A stretch of DNA of 20,057 nt from Phycisphaeraceae bacterium (GCA_003551485.1 PUMS01000330.1:1-20057), one strand, 5' to 3'. Positions 8,297 through 15,704 are shown, numbered from the stretch's first letter. Translations and numbers: made by a program. The notes: generated by a model from the letters alone, not told the origin.

Positions 8297-9097
8297 ATGA
8301 GTGAGCATTCGCCGCGTGAACCCGATGCCGCCGTCACCGCGCCGTCGTCGCCCGCCCGAGGCGCATCGACCGGCCTGGCCCTTCTGGCAGGCCTGGTGGC
8401 GGGCGGGGCGATGACCGTCCTGTGGTGGGCTCAGCCTGCGGTGATGGGCCAGCGATGGGAGATATTGGCCTGGGCGGTGGGCCTGGCGGTGGGGTTTGCT
8501 GCGCTGACGTTCGCCGGCCGGGGCCGCTCGATGCTGGGTGTGGGGGCGGGCGTCATCACGCTGATGCTGGTCGGTGCCGGTCACGTGGCGATCGCTGCCG
8601 ATGCCCATGCCGACCGCCAGGAGCGTATCGACCGGCGTGTGGAGGGATTGCTGGTCAACCCGCCCGAACTGGTCAACGCCCTGCTGAATCAGCTCGACGA
8701 GGCGCCGGGGCTTGCCCCTGCTCTGGCTGACCAACTGGCACAGGTTGAGCCGATACCGGCCGACGATGAGGAGGCTGCCCCGCCTGCCGACGTGGGCCGC
8801 CCGCTGCATGAGCTGATGGAATCACCCCAGTGGCAGCGGTACATCGAGCAGCGCAACCGCACCGTTGCCCACTACCTTGCCGGCCTGGGCGACGATGAGC
8901 GTCATCAACTCGCGGCGGAGCTGGCCCAGCGCGAGCACCCGCCGCAAGCCTTCACCGAGCGGTTGGGTCAGCGCCTCACGCTGCAGAACGCGCTGTGGCT
9001 GATGCTGGCCCTGGCCACGGCCGTGCTGTTCGCCTGCGGCGCGGTGGATGCCGCATGGGGCCATCGCGTTGAACAAGGAGCAAGCGGTGATGCCTGA
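8297..9097 (+). CDS. Unknown multi-pass membrane protein
   Basis: 266 residues; not recognised. The sequence shows a disordered N-terminus (1-24), three close hydrophobic segments (about 25-46, 54-73, 79-101), a 130-residue polar, acidic and helical domain (102-229, with Pro-rich 150-168), and a last hydrophobic segment at 230-252 with a short tail. If the N-terminus is cytoplasmic, the polar domain would be outside. The composition of 102-229 (many Glu, Gln, Leu; LLVNPPELVNALLNQLDEAP) suggests coiled or helical packing. Its stop overlaps the start of the next gene by 8 nt, so the two are probably translationally coupled and act together. No close resemblance to ExbB/TolQ/MotA was found: the long loop and the number of segments do not fit. 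The start is ATG at 8297 with only a weak GGGG upstream. Confidence 0.75.
   Translation: MSEHSPREPDAAVTAPSSPARGASTGLALLAGLVAGGAMTVLWWAQPAVMGQRWEILAWAVGLAVGFAALTFAGRGRSMLGVGAGVITLMLVGAGHVAIAADAHADRQERIDRRVEGLLVNPPELVNALLNQLDEAPGLAPALADQLAQVEPIPADDEEAAPPADVGRPLHELMESPQWQRYIEQRNRTVAHYLAGLGDDERHQLAAELAQREHPPQAFTERLGQRLTLQNALWLMLALATAVLFACGAVDAAWGHRVEQGASGDA
9075..9080 (+). promoter_or_regulatory. Ribosome binding site inside the upstream gene
   Basis: AAGGAG ends 9 nt before ATG at 9090 and lies within the last codons of the membrane-protein gene. It decides the start of the next gene over the more upstream in-frame ATG at 9048; GTG at 9087 is the close alternative. Confidence 0.65.
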
Positions 9098-10388
9098 CAT
9101 GAAGCGATCGCGACCGAAGCTGCCGCTGACCTGGCTGCTGCGCGGGATCATGGCCGGGGCCATCGTCGTGTTCGGTATCTGGCTGCTGATTCGCACGCCC
9201 TCGCCGGCGCCGGACCCGCCCGATTCGCGCGCGGGCATCATCCGCCTGGCGATTCCCGCGGCGGGCACCATCCACGCCATGGTCGCCGAGCCGCTGGGGT
9301 TGAACGAACTGGTGGAGCGCTATGAGCGGGTCGGTGATGAAGCCGCCCCGGATGCCGAGCCGAAGCTGGTGCTCCATGCCGACCGCCGCGCCCCCGCCGC
9401 GGCGGTGCTGTTCACCATCGCCCAGGCCCGCGCTCACGGCATCGGCCGGCTGCACATGGCCACGAAGGACACCCACGGCATCGACCTCGGGCTGCCCACC
9501 CGGCCCCTTGCGGCTTCGCTCATCGCCGATGAGCGGGCCGCGCTGCGGATCAACCGCGAGGGCGAGCTGTTCATCGGCACCGAGCCGGCCACCGGCGTCG
9601 GCCTTACCCGCCTGCTGGCCCGGCATCGGGACATCGAGGCGGATGAGCAGCCGCTGGTGGTGCTGCTCGACCCCCGTCTGCCCACGGGCGAACTGGTGCG
9701 CATCATCACGGGCAACCTGATCCCTGCCGGCATCGAACGCCTGGACCTGCGGCCGCTCGATGGCGGCGCTGGCCTGCTCACCGCCCGCCCCGCGCCGCAA
9801 GCCGCACCGCCCGATGCGGGCATCCCCCTGGGCGAGCCGGTGATGCAGCGCGGCGAGGCCGCCGACCGGACGGCCCTGCTCGATCGCGCGGCCTCACTCG
9901 TTGCCCTGCAACTGACGCGGCGGCTTCGGCCCGATGCCGGGGATGAGACCGCCATCAGCCCCGATGGATACTTCACGCTCGGCCCCCTGCCGGCCGACCG
10001 GACCGTCTCCCCCACCGCCGGCGAGGCTCTGGACAGCATCTACACCCACCTGGGCGGCGAGGAGGGCGGGTGGAACTACATCGTCCTCAACGACCCCATC
10101 CTGCAACCGCCGGGGGCGCGCGGCGAGGCCGCCTTCTTCGCCGCCACGGCCATCCACGTCGCACAGTCGGCGGTGCGGCAACTGACCGTCCTGGGCGATG
10201 TCACCGACATCGCCGTTGCCGGCCAGTGGCTGGGGGCCGAGGACATCTCGCCTATCACCGAAGGCGGACACACGCCCGGCTGGACCGTGACGATCCAGAT
10301 GCAGGCCGGCTGGACCCCCATCCTGCTGCGCCTCGCCCATGCCAGCAAACCGCCGAAGGCGGCGGTCTTCATCGAGCCCGTGCGCTGA
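9090..10388 (+). CDS. Membrane-anchored protein with two ExbD/TolR-like domains
   Basis: 432 residues. One N-terminal membrane segment (14-34) with basic residues before it suggests an N-in, C-out anchor. Residues 49-125 read like an ExbD/TolR periplasmic domain (LAIPAAGTI, then LVLHADRRAPAAAVLFTIAQARAHGIGRLHMAT). A second, similar stretch occurs at 151-222 (LRINREGELFIG, VVLLDPRLPTGELVRIITGNLIPAGIERLDLR). Residues 223-300 are Pro/Ala-rich, and 310-430 form a further alpha/beta region. In true ExbD the membrane helix has a conserved Asp that carries protons; no Asp is present in this helix, so a working stator is unlikely. The ExbD relation is inference from pattern only; an alternative is an independent alpha/beta fold. 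ATG at 9090 follows AAGGAG by 9 nt and overlaps the previous gene by 8 nt, so the two genes form a pair. Confidence 0.7.
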   Translation: MPDMKRSRPKLPLTWLLRGIMAGAIVVFGIWLLIRTPSPAPDPPDSRAGIIRLAIPAAGTIHAMVAEPLGLNELVERYERVGDEAAPDAEPKLVLHADRRAPAAAVLFTIAQARAHGIGRLHMATKDTHGIDLGLPTRPLAASLIADERAALRINREGELFIGTEPATGVGLTRLLARHRDIEADEQPLVVLLDPRLPTGELVRIITGNLIPAGIERLDLRPLDGGAGLLTARPAPQAAPPDAGIPLGEPVMQRGEAADRTALLDRAASLVALQLTRRLRPDAGDETAISPDGYFTLGPLPADRTVSPTAGEALDSIYTHLGGEEGGWNYIVLNDPILQPPGARGEAAFFAATAIHVAQSAVRQLTVLGDVTDIAVAGQWLGAEDISPITEGGHTPGWTVTIQMQAGWTPILLRLAHASKPPKAAVFIEPVR

Positions 10389-10486
10389 GGCCCCGTGGCC
10401 CCGGCGCAGCGGGCGGCAGCTTCGCGGCGATGTCTCATGCGGCTGCGCCGCACCCACGAGGATGAAAATCGCGGGGGCCTCTTACT

Positions 10487-10582
10487 CCCCTCTCCCACCG
10501 GGAGAGGGGCCGGGGGTGAGGGAAGGTTCGGGCCCGCCCTGCTTGTCTGCCCTCACCCCGGCCCTCTCCCGGAAGGAGAGGG
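10487..10582. repeat. Palindromic intergenic element, copy 1
   Basis: Three successive hairpins: CCCCTCTCCC/GGGAGAGGGG (10487-10496 with 10500-10509, perfect 10 bp), CCGGGGGTGAGGG/CCCTCACCCCGG (10510-10522 with 10550-10561) and CCCTCTCC/GGAGAGGG (10562-10569 with 10575-10582). An 18-nt left block (10509-10526) and a 21-nt right block (10550-10570) are identical to those of a second copy near 14700, and in both copies the variable loop between blocks is exactly 23 nt. It is a REP/MITE-like non-coding repeat. The surrounding gene-free stretch (10389-10865) holds, besides this, TATGAT at 10624 as a possible -10 element, and nothing else I can assign. Confidence 0.85.
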
Positions 10583-10865
10583 AGCCGGATTTTCGGGGCA
10601 GACGGCGGCGGGGTGGCGACGGGTATGATGTCCCTGTCAGCCCCCAGCGATGGCGACTGTCCCACGCCGCAAAGGCTGCCATCGCCAGGAGAATCGACCG
10701 GTGAGCGGCGCTTCGAAAGAGCCAAGGATTCGGCGTCATCGCCCGGGGCGGCGGGCCGCGGCAGTCTTCCGCCGGGCATCCAGCCGCGCAGCCACCGGCC
10801 GTTTCGCTGTTGCAGGATCGAACTGGCCCCCGGGAAGGGAGCGGATCGCTTCATGGAGTCGCCTC

Positions 10866-11465
10866 ATGCCCGCTGAACCGGCCGGCGACAGTGCGCTGAC
10901 GCAAGGCGAAGCGCTGCAACGGGTTGCCGACGGCGCCGGACCGGACGACCTTGCCGAAGGCGCCGGCAGCGCCCTGGAAGGGGCCAGGCTCTATGCCGAT
11001 GCGATGCGCATCCTTGAAGACATCGAGCCCCAATGGGGTGATTGCGAAGTCACCGGTGAGCCGGCCGCACCGCAGGTGGTCCGATGTCACTGGCAGTTTG
11101 TGATCGAGCATCCCGACAGCGGCAGACTCGAGCTTGTGGAGTTCGCCACGCGTCACCGTGTGAACGAGCGCGGCCTGCGGCGGCTTCGACGGGCTGTGCA
11201 GTGGGGTCCGGCACTGCGTGAGATGGCGCCCGCGACCCTCATCGGGGTGCTGGCCACTCTTGTGCCGCTGGTGCTGCTGCTGCGTGACGTTATGCCATGG
11301 ATGTCGTGGCTGTTCGTCGCCATGCTCGCAGCCATTCCCGTGATGGTCTGGATCGCGGGGCGGCGGATGAAGCGGTGTGGTGGTATCGACCTGATGCGGC
11401 ATCAACCGTTTGCGTGCCATGCGGTCGAGTTGGAGGGGGATCGGGCCTCGCTCCTGCCGCGCTGA
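10866..11465 (+). CDS. Unknown protein with two C-terminal membrane segments
   Basis: 199 residues; not recognised. A soluble N-terminal half (1-118) starts with an acidic, Ala/Gly-rich segment and includes a beta-rich stretch with WQFVIEHPDSGRLELVEFATRHRV at about 76-99. Two hydrophobic helices follow (about 121-139 and 144-165) in hairpin form, then a cytoplasmic-looking basic tail (GRRMKRCGG) of 33 residues. Both ends would be on the same side of the membrane. ATG at 10866 has GGAG 7 nt upstream, which is the reason for this start; the frame stays open for 72 more codons upstream, but they are Arg-rich and look non-coding. It is convergent with the radical SAM gene (81 nt between stops). 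Confidence 0.65.
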   Translation: MPAEPAGDSALTQGEALQRVADGAGPDDLAEGAGSALEGARLYADAMRILEDIEPQWGDCEVTGEPAAPQVVRCHWQFVIEHPDSGRLELVEFATRHRVNERGLRRLRRAVQWGPALREMAPATLIGVLATLVPLVLLLRDVMPWMSWLFVAMLAAIPVMVWIAGRRMKRCGGIDLMRHQPFACHAVELEGDRASLLPR

Positions 11466-11546
11466 GCCATGGCCGGCCGTCAACGGTTGTGGGGGTACCA
11501 CCGATGGCACTCGATCACGGCCCTGCGGGCGGGCAGCGGCTGCCCC

Positions 11547-12656
11547 TTACGCCCCCGCCGGGACGATGCGCAGGGGGATGCGTTTGCGGCCCCAGTCGCC
11601 GCAGCGCTGGCCGGGGTCGAACACGCCGGGGATGCGCTCGCCGCAGTGGGCGCAGGCGCCGTTGCTGATGTGGTAGGCGCCCAGTTCGAACCAGTCGCGC
11701 TCGATGACCACGTTGCCGCAGCCGGGGCAGTAGGTGCTTTCGCGCTGCAGGTCGTAGACGTTGCCCACGTAGGCGAACTTCAGCCCCAGCTCCAGCGCCT
11801 GCTCGCGGGCGCGGATGAGCGTGCTGTGGGGTGTGGGCGGGGTGTCCATCATCTTGAAGTCGGGGTGGAACGCCGTGAAGTGCAGCGGCACATCATCGCC
11901 CAGGTGATCCAGAATCCACCGGCACAGCTTCTCGACTTCCTCGGGTGAATCGTTGTGGCCGGGGATCAGCAGCGTGGTGATCTCGAACCAGACGCTGGTG
12001 TGGTGGCGCAGGTACTTGAGGGTGTCGAGCACCGGCTTGAGGTGGGTCTGGGTCAGCTTGCGGTAGAAGGTCTCGGTGAAGGCCTTGAGGTCGACGTTGG
12101 CCGCATCCATCCACTGGTAGAACTCTTCGCGCGGGCCGGGGCTGATGTAGCCGGCGGTCACGGCGACGGTCCTGATGCCCTCGCGCCGGGCCACCTTCGC
12201 GATATCGATGGCGTACTCGGCCCAGATGGTCGGGTCGTTGTAGGTGAAGGCGATGCTGCGGCAGCCGGCGCGCCTGGCGGCGGCGACGATGGCCTCGGGC
12301 GTGGCCTCGCCGGCCAGCTTGTCCATCTCGCGGCTCTTGGAGATGTCCCAGTTCTGGCAGAACTTGCACCCGAGGTTGCACCCGGCCGTGCCCAGCGACA
12401 GGACCGGCGTGCCGGGCAGGAAGTGGTTGAGCGGCTTTTTCTCGATCGGGTCGATGCAGAAGCCGGAGCTGCGGCCGTAGGTGGTCAGCACCAGGCGGCC
12501 GTCCTCGTTGGCGCGCACGAAGCAGAAGCCGCGGCTGCCTGCGGGGATGTGGCACTCCCGCGGGCACAGATAACAGACGACCTTCTTCTTTTGCGGATCT
12601 TCCTCGACCGGCGTCCACCATCGCGCCGGATGGGATACCCAAGTCGTGTTGCTCAT
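11547..12656 (-). CDS. amrS: AmmeMemoRadiSam system radical SAM enzyme
   Basis: 369 residues. A radical SAM protein with the 4Fe-4S motif CNLGCKFC (Cys93, Cys97, Cys100), preceded by the family's Cys-rich head (Cys28, Cys31, Cys35, Cys45) and GTAG, and followed by FTYNDPTIWAEY and VTAGYISP. The C-terminus has two CxxC pairs (Cys310/313 and Cys335/338), a likely zinc or second metal site. This is the AmrS/PflA-related family that commonly accompanies Memo-like and AMMECR1-like proteins; its reaction is not firmly known. Neither partner is recognisable in this window. ATG at 12656 is preceded by GGAG with about 10 nt spacing; the frame extends 28 codons further upstream, but that part is Pro/Gly-rich filler. 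It is divergent from the ATP-grasp gene. Confidence 0.92.
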   Translation of the reverse strand: MSNTTWVSHPARWWTPVEEDPQKKKVVCYLCPRECHIPAGSRGFCFVRANEDGRLVLTTYGRSSGFCIDPIEKKPLNHFLPGTPVLSLGTAGCNLGCKFCQNWDISKSREMDKLAGEATPEAIVAAARRAGCRSIAFTYNDPTIWAEYAIDIAKVARREGIRTVAVTAGYISPGPREEFYQWMDAANVDLKAFTETFYRKLTQTHLKPVLDTLKYLRHHTSVWFEITTLLIPGHNDSPEEVEKLCRWILDHLGDDVPLHFTAFHPDFKMMDTPPTPHSTLIRAREQALELGLKFAYVGNVYDLQRESTYCPGCGNVVIERDWFELGAYHISNGACAHCGERIPGVFDPGQRCGDWGRKRIPLRIVPAGA

Positions 12657-13010
12657 GATAGAGGGCTCCAGGCCGGCCCGCGGGTGCGCGGCCGGGCGCA
12701 GGGGGGCGGTGTGGCGGCCCCCTTCAATGCCACCGTCCACCGGCCGGTTGGCGGCGGCGCTACGGGCCGGTGTCTCGTTCCATAATCTTCTGTGAAATCA
12801 TAGGCGGGCGGCAGCGTCACCGGTTCGCGGCGGCGCTGGGGATTTCTGTGAAAAGTGCGACCGCCGCTGCTGCATCGAGCCCACCTCGGCCAGGGGCCAC
12901 CGTATAATCGCATCCACCGGCCCGGTCATCCCGGCCCTGTTCCCCAGCGGGGGGTGCGGGGTGCAATGGCGGGAGGTCTCGTGTGGCCGGATACCCTGGC
13001 GAGCCCTGTC
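12657..13010. other. Divergent spacer with direct repeat and promoter-like site
   Basis: This 354-nt stretch separates the start of the radical SAM gene (minus) from that of the ATP-grasp gene (plus) and has no gene of its own. It contains two AT-richer islands bearing the same 10-mer TTCTGTGAAA at 12788-12797 and 12844-12853, a TATAAT at 12903-12908 and GC-rich dyads around 12673-12695. The repeated 10-mer could be an operator; this is inference. Confidence 0.5.
12903..12908 (+). promoter_or_regulatory. Possible -10 element for the ATP-grasp gene
   Basis: A perfect TATAAT in very GC-rich surroundings, about 105 nt before the coding start. No TTGACA-like -35 box is found 16-18 nt upstream, so support is limited to the hexamer and its position in a divergent spacer. 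Confidence 0.35.
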
Positions 13011-14702
13011 ATGGCCATCCTGCTGGTTGTCAGTCACCCCCGGCAATGGCCCATCCACGTCCCCGGTGTCGAGGTGGTCGCCGCGCGGCGGTACCTGACC
13101 GACCCGGCGTTCAACAACCTGCGGAACACCCGCGTGTTCAACCTCTGCCGCTCCTACGGCTACCAGAGCATGGGCTATTACGTCTCGCTGCTGGCCGAGG
13201 CCCGCGGGCACCGGCCCCAGCCGGATGTGGTGACCATCCAGGACATGAAGTCCAGTTCGCTGACGCGGGTGATCGCCGATGACCTCGACCGGCTCATCCA
13301 GCGCACCTTCCGCCAGCTCCGCAGCGAGCAGGTCGAGCTGAGCGTCTACTTCGGCCAGACGCTCAACAAGCGGGACCGCCAGCTCGGGGCGCGGCTGTTC
13401 GGCCTGTTCACCAGCCCGCTGCTGCGGGCGGTGTTCCAGTGGAAGCGGCGTGCCTGGCAGCTTCAGAGCGTGCGGCCGATCGCGGCGTCGGAAATCCCCG
13501 AGGATCACCGCGAGTTCGTCGTCGAGGCCGCCGGGGCCTACTTCACCCGCCGCCAGTGGTCGGGCGTCTCGACGCGGGCGCCGCGCTATCACCTGGCGGT
13601 CCTGGTCGACCCCACCGAGCCGCAGCGGCCCTCCAACGACCGGGCGCTGCGCAAGTTCACCCGTGCAGCGCGCGCGGCGGGGGTGGCCACCGAGCTGATT
13701 ACCCGCGATGACTTTGGCCGGCTGGGCGAGTTCGACGCCCTCTTCATCCGCGCCACCACCTTCGTCAACCACTTCACCTACCGCTTCGCCCGACGCGCTG
13801 CGGCCGAGCGCATGGCGGTGATCGACGACCCGGTCTCGATCGCCCGGTGCACCAACAAGGTCTACCTCGCCGAGCGGCTGACCCAGCACCGCATCCCCAT
13901 CCCCCGGACGCTGATCGTACACCGGGGCAACACCGGGCGCATCGAAGAGGAACTGGGCCTGCCCTGCGTGCTCAAGCAGCCCGACAGCGCCTTTTCCCGC
14001 GGCGTGATCAAGGTCGAGACCGCCGAGCAACTCAAGCAGAAGCTGGACCAGCTCCTGTCCAACTCCGAGCTGGTCATCGCCCAGGAGTTCATCCCCACCC
14101 AGTTCGACTGGCGCATCGGGGTGCTGGCGGGCAAGCCGCTGTATGCCTGCAAGTATTACATGGCCGGCCGCCACTGGCAGATCCAGATGCGCAACCGCGG
14201 CGGGCGGCTGGTCACCGGCCGGTTCGAGACGCTGGATATCGAGGATGTGCCCCCGCAGGTGGTCCGCACCGCGGTGCGCGCAGCGCGGCTGATCGGCGAT
14301 GGGCTTTACGGTGTGGACCTGAAGCAGATCGGCCGCAAGGTCTACGTCATCGAGGTCAACGACAACCCCAGCATCGATGCCCGCATCGAAGACAAACGCC
14401 TCAAGGGCGAGCTCTACCAGCGCATCATCGACTGGTTCGTGGTCCGCATCGAGAAGCTGCGCGCCCCGACGGTCAACGGTGACGGCCGCGCTCGAACCCG
14501 CGCCGCCACCCGCCCGCGCGCCGACGGCCTGGTGCTCGATGAATCGGCCACCGGCGATGACAACGGCACCGGTGAGCCCGACCAGGAAGCGCTACAAGAG
14601 GATGCGGAGCATCAGGCCGCAGCACGTGGGGGGATCGAATCGGTGTTGGGTGCGCTGCCAACCCCGCACGCCGTCTCCCCCCGAAAGGGGGGCCGGGGGT
14701 GA
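13011..14702 (+). CDS. RimK-like ATP-grasp ligase with N-terminal RimK-associated domain
   Basis: 563 residues. Residues 1-160 match the RimK-like ATP-grasp N-terminal domain (FNLCRSYGYQSMGYYVSLLAEARGH at 43-67, TIQDMKSSSL). Residues 195-275 form a pre-grasp alpha/beta domain. The ATP-grasp proper spans about 280-475: CTNKVYLAERL, VLKQPDSAFSRGVIKV, IAQEFIPTQFDWRIGVLAGKPL, GVDLKQ, and the metal-binding EVNDNPSID at 448-456. Such enzymes join an amino acid or peptide carboxylate to an amine using ATP; the substrate is unknown. Residues 485-563 are a disordered, acidic tail, and the last ~13 residues and the stop codon come from the second palindromic repeat. Start: ATG at 13011 begins the conserved region. 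A GTG at 12981 has GGGAGG 4 nt upstream and would add ten residues; ATG at 12966 would add fifteen. No partner glutamate-cysteine ligase-like gene is nearby. Confidence 0.88.
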   Translation: MAILLVVSHPRQWPIHVPGVEVVAARRYLTDPAFNNLRNTRVFNLCRSYGYQSMGYYVSLLAEARGHRPQPDVVTIQDMKSSSLTRVIADDLDRLIQRTFRQLRSEQVELSVYFGQTLNKRDRQLGARLFGLFTSPLLRAVFQWKRRAWQLQSVRPIAASEIPEDHREFVVEAAGAYFTRRQWSGVSTRAPRYHLAVLVDPTEPQRPSNDRALRKFTRAARAAGVATELITRDDFGRLGEFDALFIRATTFVNHFTYRFARRAAAERMAVIDDPVSIARCTNKVYLAERLTQHRIPIPRTLIVHRGNTGRIEEELGLPCVLKQPDSAFSRGVIKVETAEQLKQKLDQLLSNSELVIAQEFIPTQFDWRIGVLAGKPLYACKYYMAGRHWQIQMRNRGGRLVTGRFETLDIEDVPPQVVRTAVRAARLIGDGLYGVDLKQIGRKVYVIEVNDNPSIDARIEDKRLKGELYQRIIDWFVVRIEKLRAPTVNGDGRARTRAATRPRADGLVLDESATGDDNGTGEPDQEALQEDAEHQAAARGGIESVLGALPTPHAVSPRKGGRG

Positions 14703-14772
14703 GGGAAGGCTTGCACCCGGCAAGCGTTTTTCCCCTCACCCCGGCCCTCTCCCGCCCCCGAAAGGGGAGAGG
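14677..14772. repeat. Palindromic intergenic element, copy 2
   Basis: Same orientation and layout as the copy near 10500. Hairpin CCCCCC-GAAA-GGGGGG (14677-14692), central stem CCGGGGGTGAGGG with CCCCTCACCCCGG (14693-14705 with 14732-14744), and hairpin CCTCTCCC with GGGAGAGG (14746-14753 with 14765-14772). The 18-nt left block (14692-14709) and 21-nt right block (14733-14753) are identical to copy 1; the 23-nt loop differs. The left arm overlaps the 3' end of the ATP-grasp gene and supplies its TGA stop (14700-14702). Confidence 0.85.
14709..14731 (+). terminator. Intrinsic terminator-like hairpin inside repeat copy 2
   Basis: GCTTGC (14709-14714), loop ACCCG, GCAAGC (14720-14725), then G and five T. 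It is 6 nt after the ATP-grasp stop, the right place to end that transcript. A further hairpin-plus-T-run (14746-14772, TTTTT at 14776-14780) stands just behind it. The 6-bp stem is short, and it competes with the larger repeat stem, so function is not certain. Confidence 0.5.
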
Positions 14773-14828
14773 AAGTTTTTCCAGGGAAGAGCGACCCTTT
14801 CCCCGCGGCCTCACGCGAGCGTGCCCCC

Positions 14829-15632
14829 ATGACCCGCATCTACGTTGACAGCCTCGATGACCCAAGGCTGGCGCCTTACCGCAACCTGCCCGATCGTGAG
14901 CTGGCGCGGGAAGGGGGGCTGTTCATCGCCGAAGGTGCCCATGTCACCCACCGGCTGCTTGCCAGCGGGCTCGGGGTCCGGTCGGTGCTGGCCACGCCCC
15001 GCCGCGCTGCGCAGGTCGAGCCGCTGCTGGGCGAGCGTGCCCCGCTCTACGTGGCCCCGGCGGAGTGGGTCAACACCGTGGTGGGTTTTCGCTTCCACAG
15101 CGGCATCCTGGCCGTGGGTGTGCGGCCGGCGCCGCCGCCGTTGGATACGGTGGTGGCTGCAGCGCCCGCGCCGGTTCGGCTGCTGATCCTGCCGCGGCTG
15201 ATCAACACCGCCAACCTCGGCGCGATCGTCCGCACGGCGGCCGCGTTGGGCGTCGACGGCATCATCCTGGGGCCGGGATGCTGCGATCCGTTCTATCGTC
15301 AGGCGGTGCGCCAGTCGATGGGGGCGGTGTTCACCGTTGCGCTGCTTCGGCCGGCCGATCTGGATGCGTGCCTGCTGTCGCTGCAACGCGAGCACGGCAT
15401 CGAGCTGATCGCGACGGTGCTGGATGAGGCGGCCACCCCGCTGCCGCAATGCCCCCGGCCGCGGCGGATGGGCCTGCTGCTGGGCAGCGAGGATCATGGT
15501 CTGGAGCCGGCGGTGCTGGCGCGGTGCGACCGCCGGGTGACCATCCCGATGCAGCGCGGCACGGATTCGCTGAACGTGGCGGCCAGCGCGGCGGTGTTCC
15601 TCTACCACTTCACCCTCGCCACGGGCCCGTGA
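14829..15632 (+). CDS. SpoU (TrmH) family RNA 2'-O-methyltransferase
   Basis: 267 residues. Transfers a methyl group from SAM to a ribose 2'-hydroxyl in rRNA or tRNA. The N-terminal RNA-binding substrate domain (about 24-98, EGGLFIAEGAHVTHRLLASG) is followed by the SPOUT knot with all three motifs: motif 1 INTANLGAIVRTAAALGVDGIIL (Asn129, Arg135), motif 2 LLLGSEDHGL at 216-225, motif 3 IPMQRGTDSLNVAASAAVFLYH (239-260, with Ser247, Asn249). The length fits the RNA 2'-O-ribose methyltransferase group; the exact target (23S rRNA or a tRNA position) cannot be told from sequence, so no symbol is given. ATG at 14829 starts the only family-like frame; no clear SD. The preceding terminator-like structures suggest it has its own promoter. 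Confidence 0.92.
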   Translation: MTRIYVDSLDDPRLAPYRNLPDRELAREGGLFIAEGAHVTHRLLASGLGVRSVLATPRRAAQVEPLLGERAPLYVAPAEWVNTVVGFRFHSGILAVGVRPAPPPLDTVVAAAPAPVRLLILPRLINTANLGAIVRTAAALGVDGIILGPGCCDPFYRQAVRQSMGAVFTVALLRPADLDACLLSLQREHGIELIATVLDEAATPLPQCPRPRRMGLLLGSEDHGLEPAVLARCDRRVTIPMQRGTDSLNVAASAAVFLYHFTLATGP

Positions 15633-15645
15633 TCCTGCCCGGCCC

Positions 15646-15662
15646 TCGCCCGAAGGGGGCGA
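15646..15662. repeat. Hairpin after the methyltransferase gene, possible decayed repeat half
   Basis: TCGCCC (15646-15651), loop GAAGG, GGGCGA (15657-15662), 14 nt after the stop. The preceding CCCGGCCCTC resembles the right block of the palindromic element. No T-run follows. It may be a remnant half copy or a chance GC hairpin. Confidence 0.35.
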
Positions 15663-15698
15663 CCGCGGCCGGCCGATGGCTGGGCGGGGCCGCGGCCC

Positions 15699-15704
15699 TA
15701 CAAT
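15699..15704 (+). promoter_or_regulatory. Possible -10 element upstream of the S41 peptidase
   Basis: TACAAT in otherwise GC-rich spacer sequence, about 115 nt before the peptidase start. No convincing -35 box. The spacer of 186 nt holds no other gene. Confidence 0.3.

Noticed and set aside
10389..10865. Possible riboswitch or small RNA before the unknown membrane protein
   Set aside because: I looked for conserved cobalamin, TPP, SAM and tRNA-like cores; none was found apart from the palindromic repeat.
12798..14174. 458-codon minus-strand open frame opposite the ATP-grasp gene
   Set aside because: Shadow of a gene with complete ATP-grasp motifs; Gly/Gln/Val-rich product with no domain.
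10487..14772. CRISPR array
   Set aside because: The two repeat copies are 4.2 kb apart and palindromic with several hairpins; no regular spacer array or cas gene.
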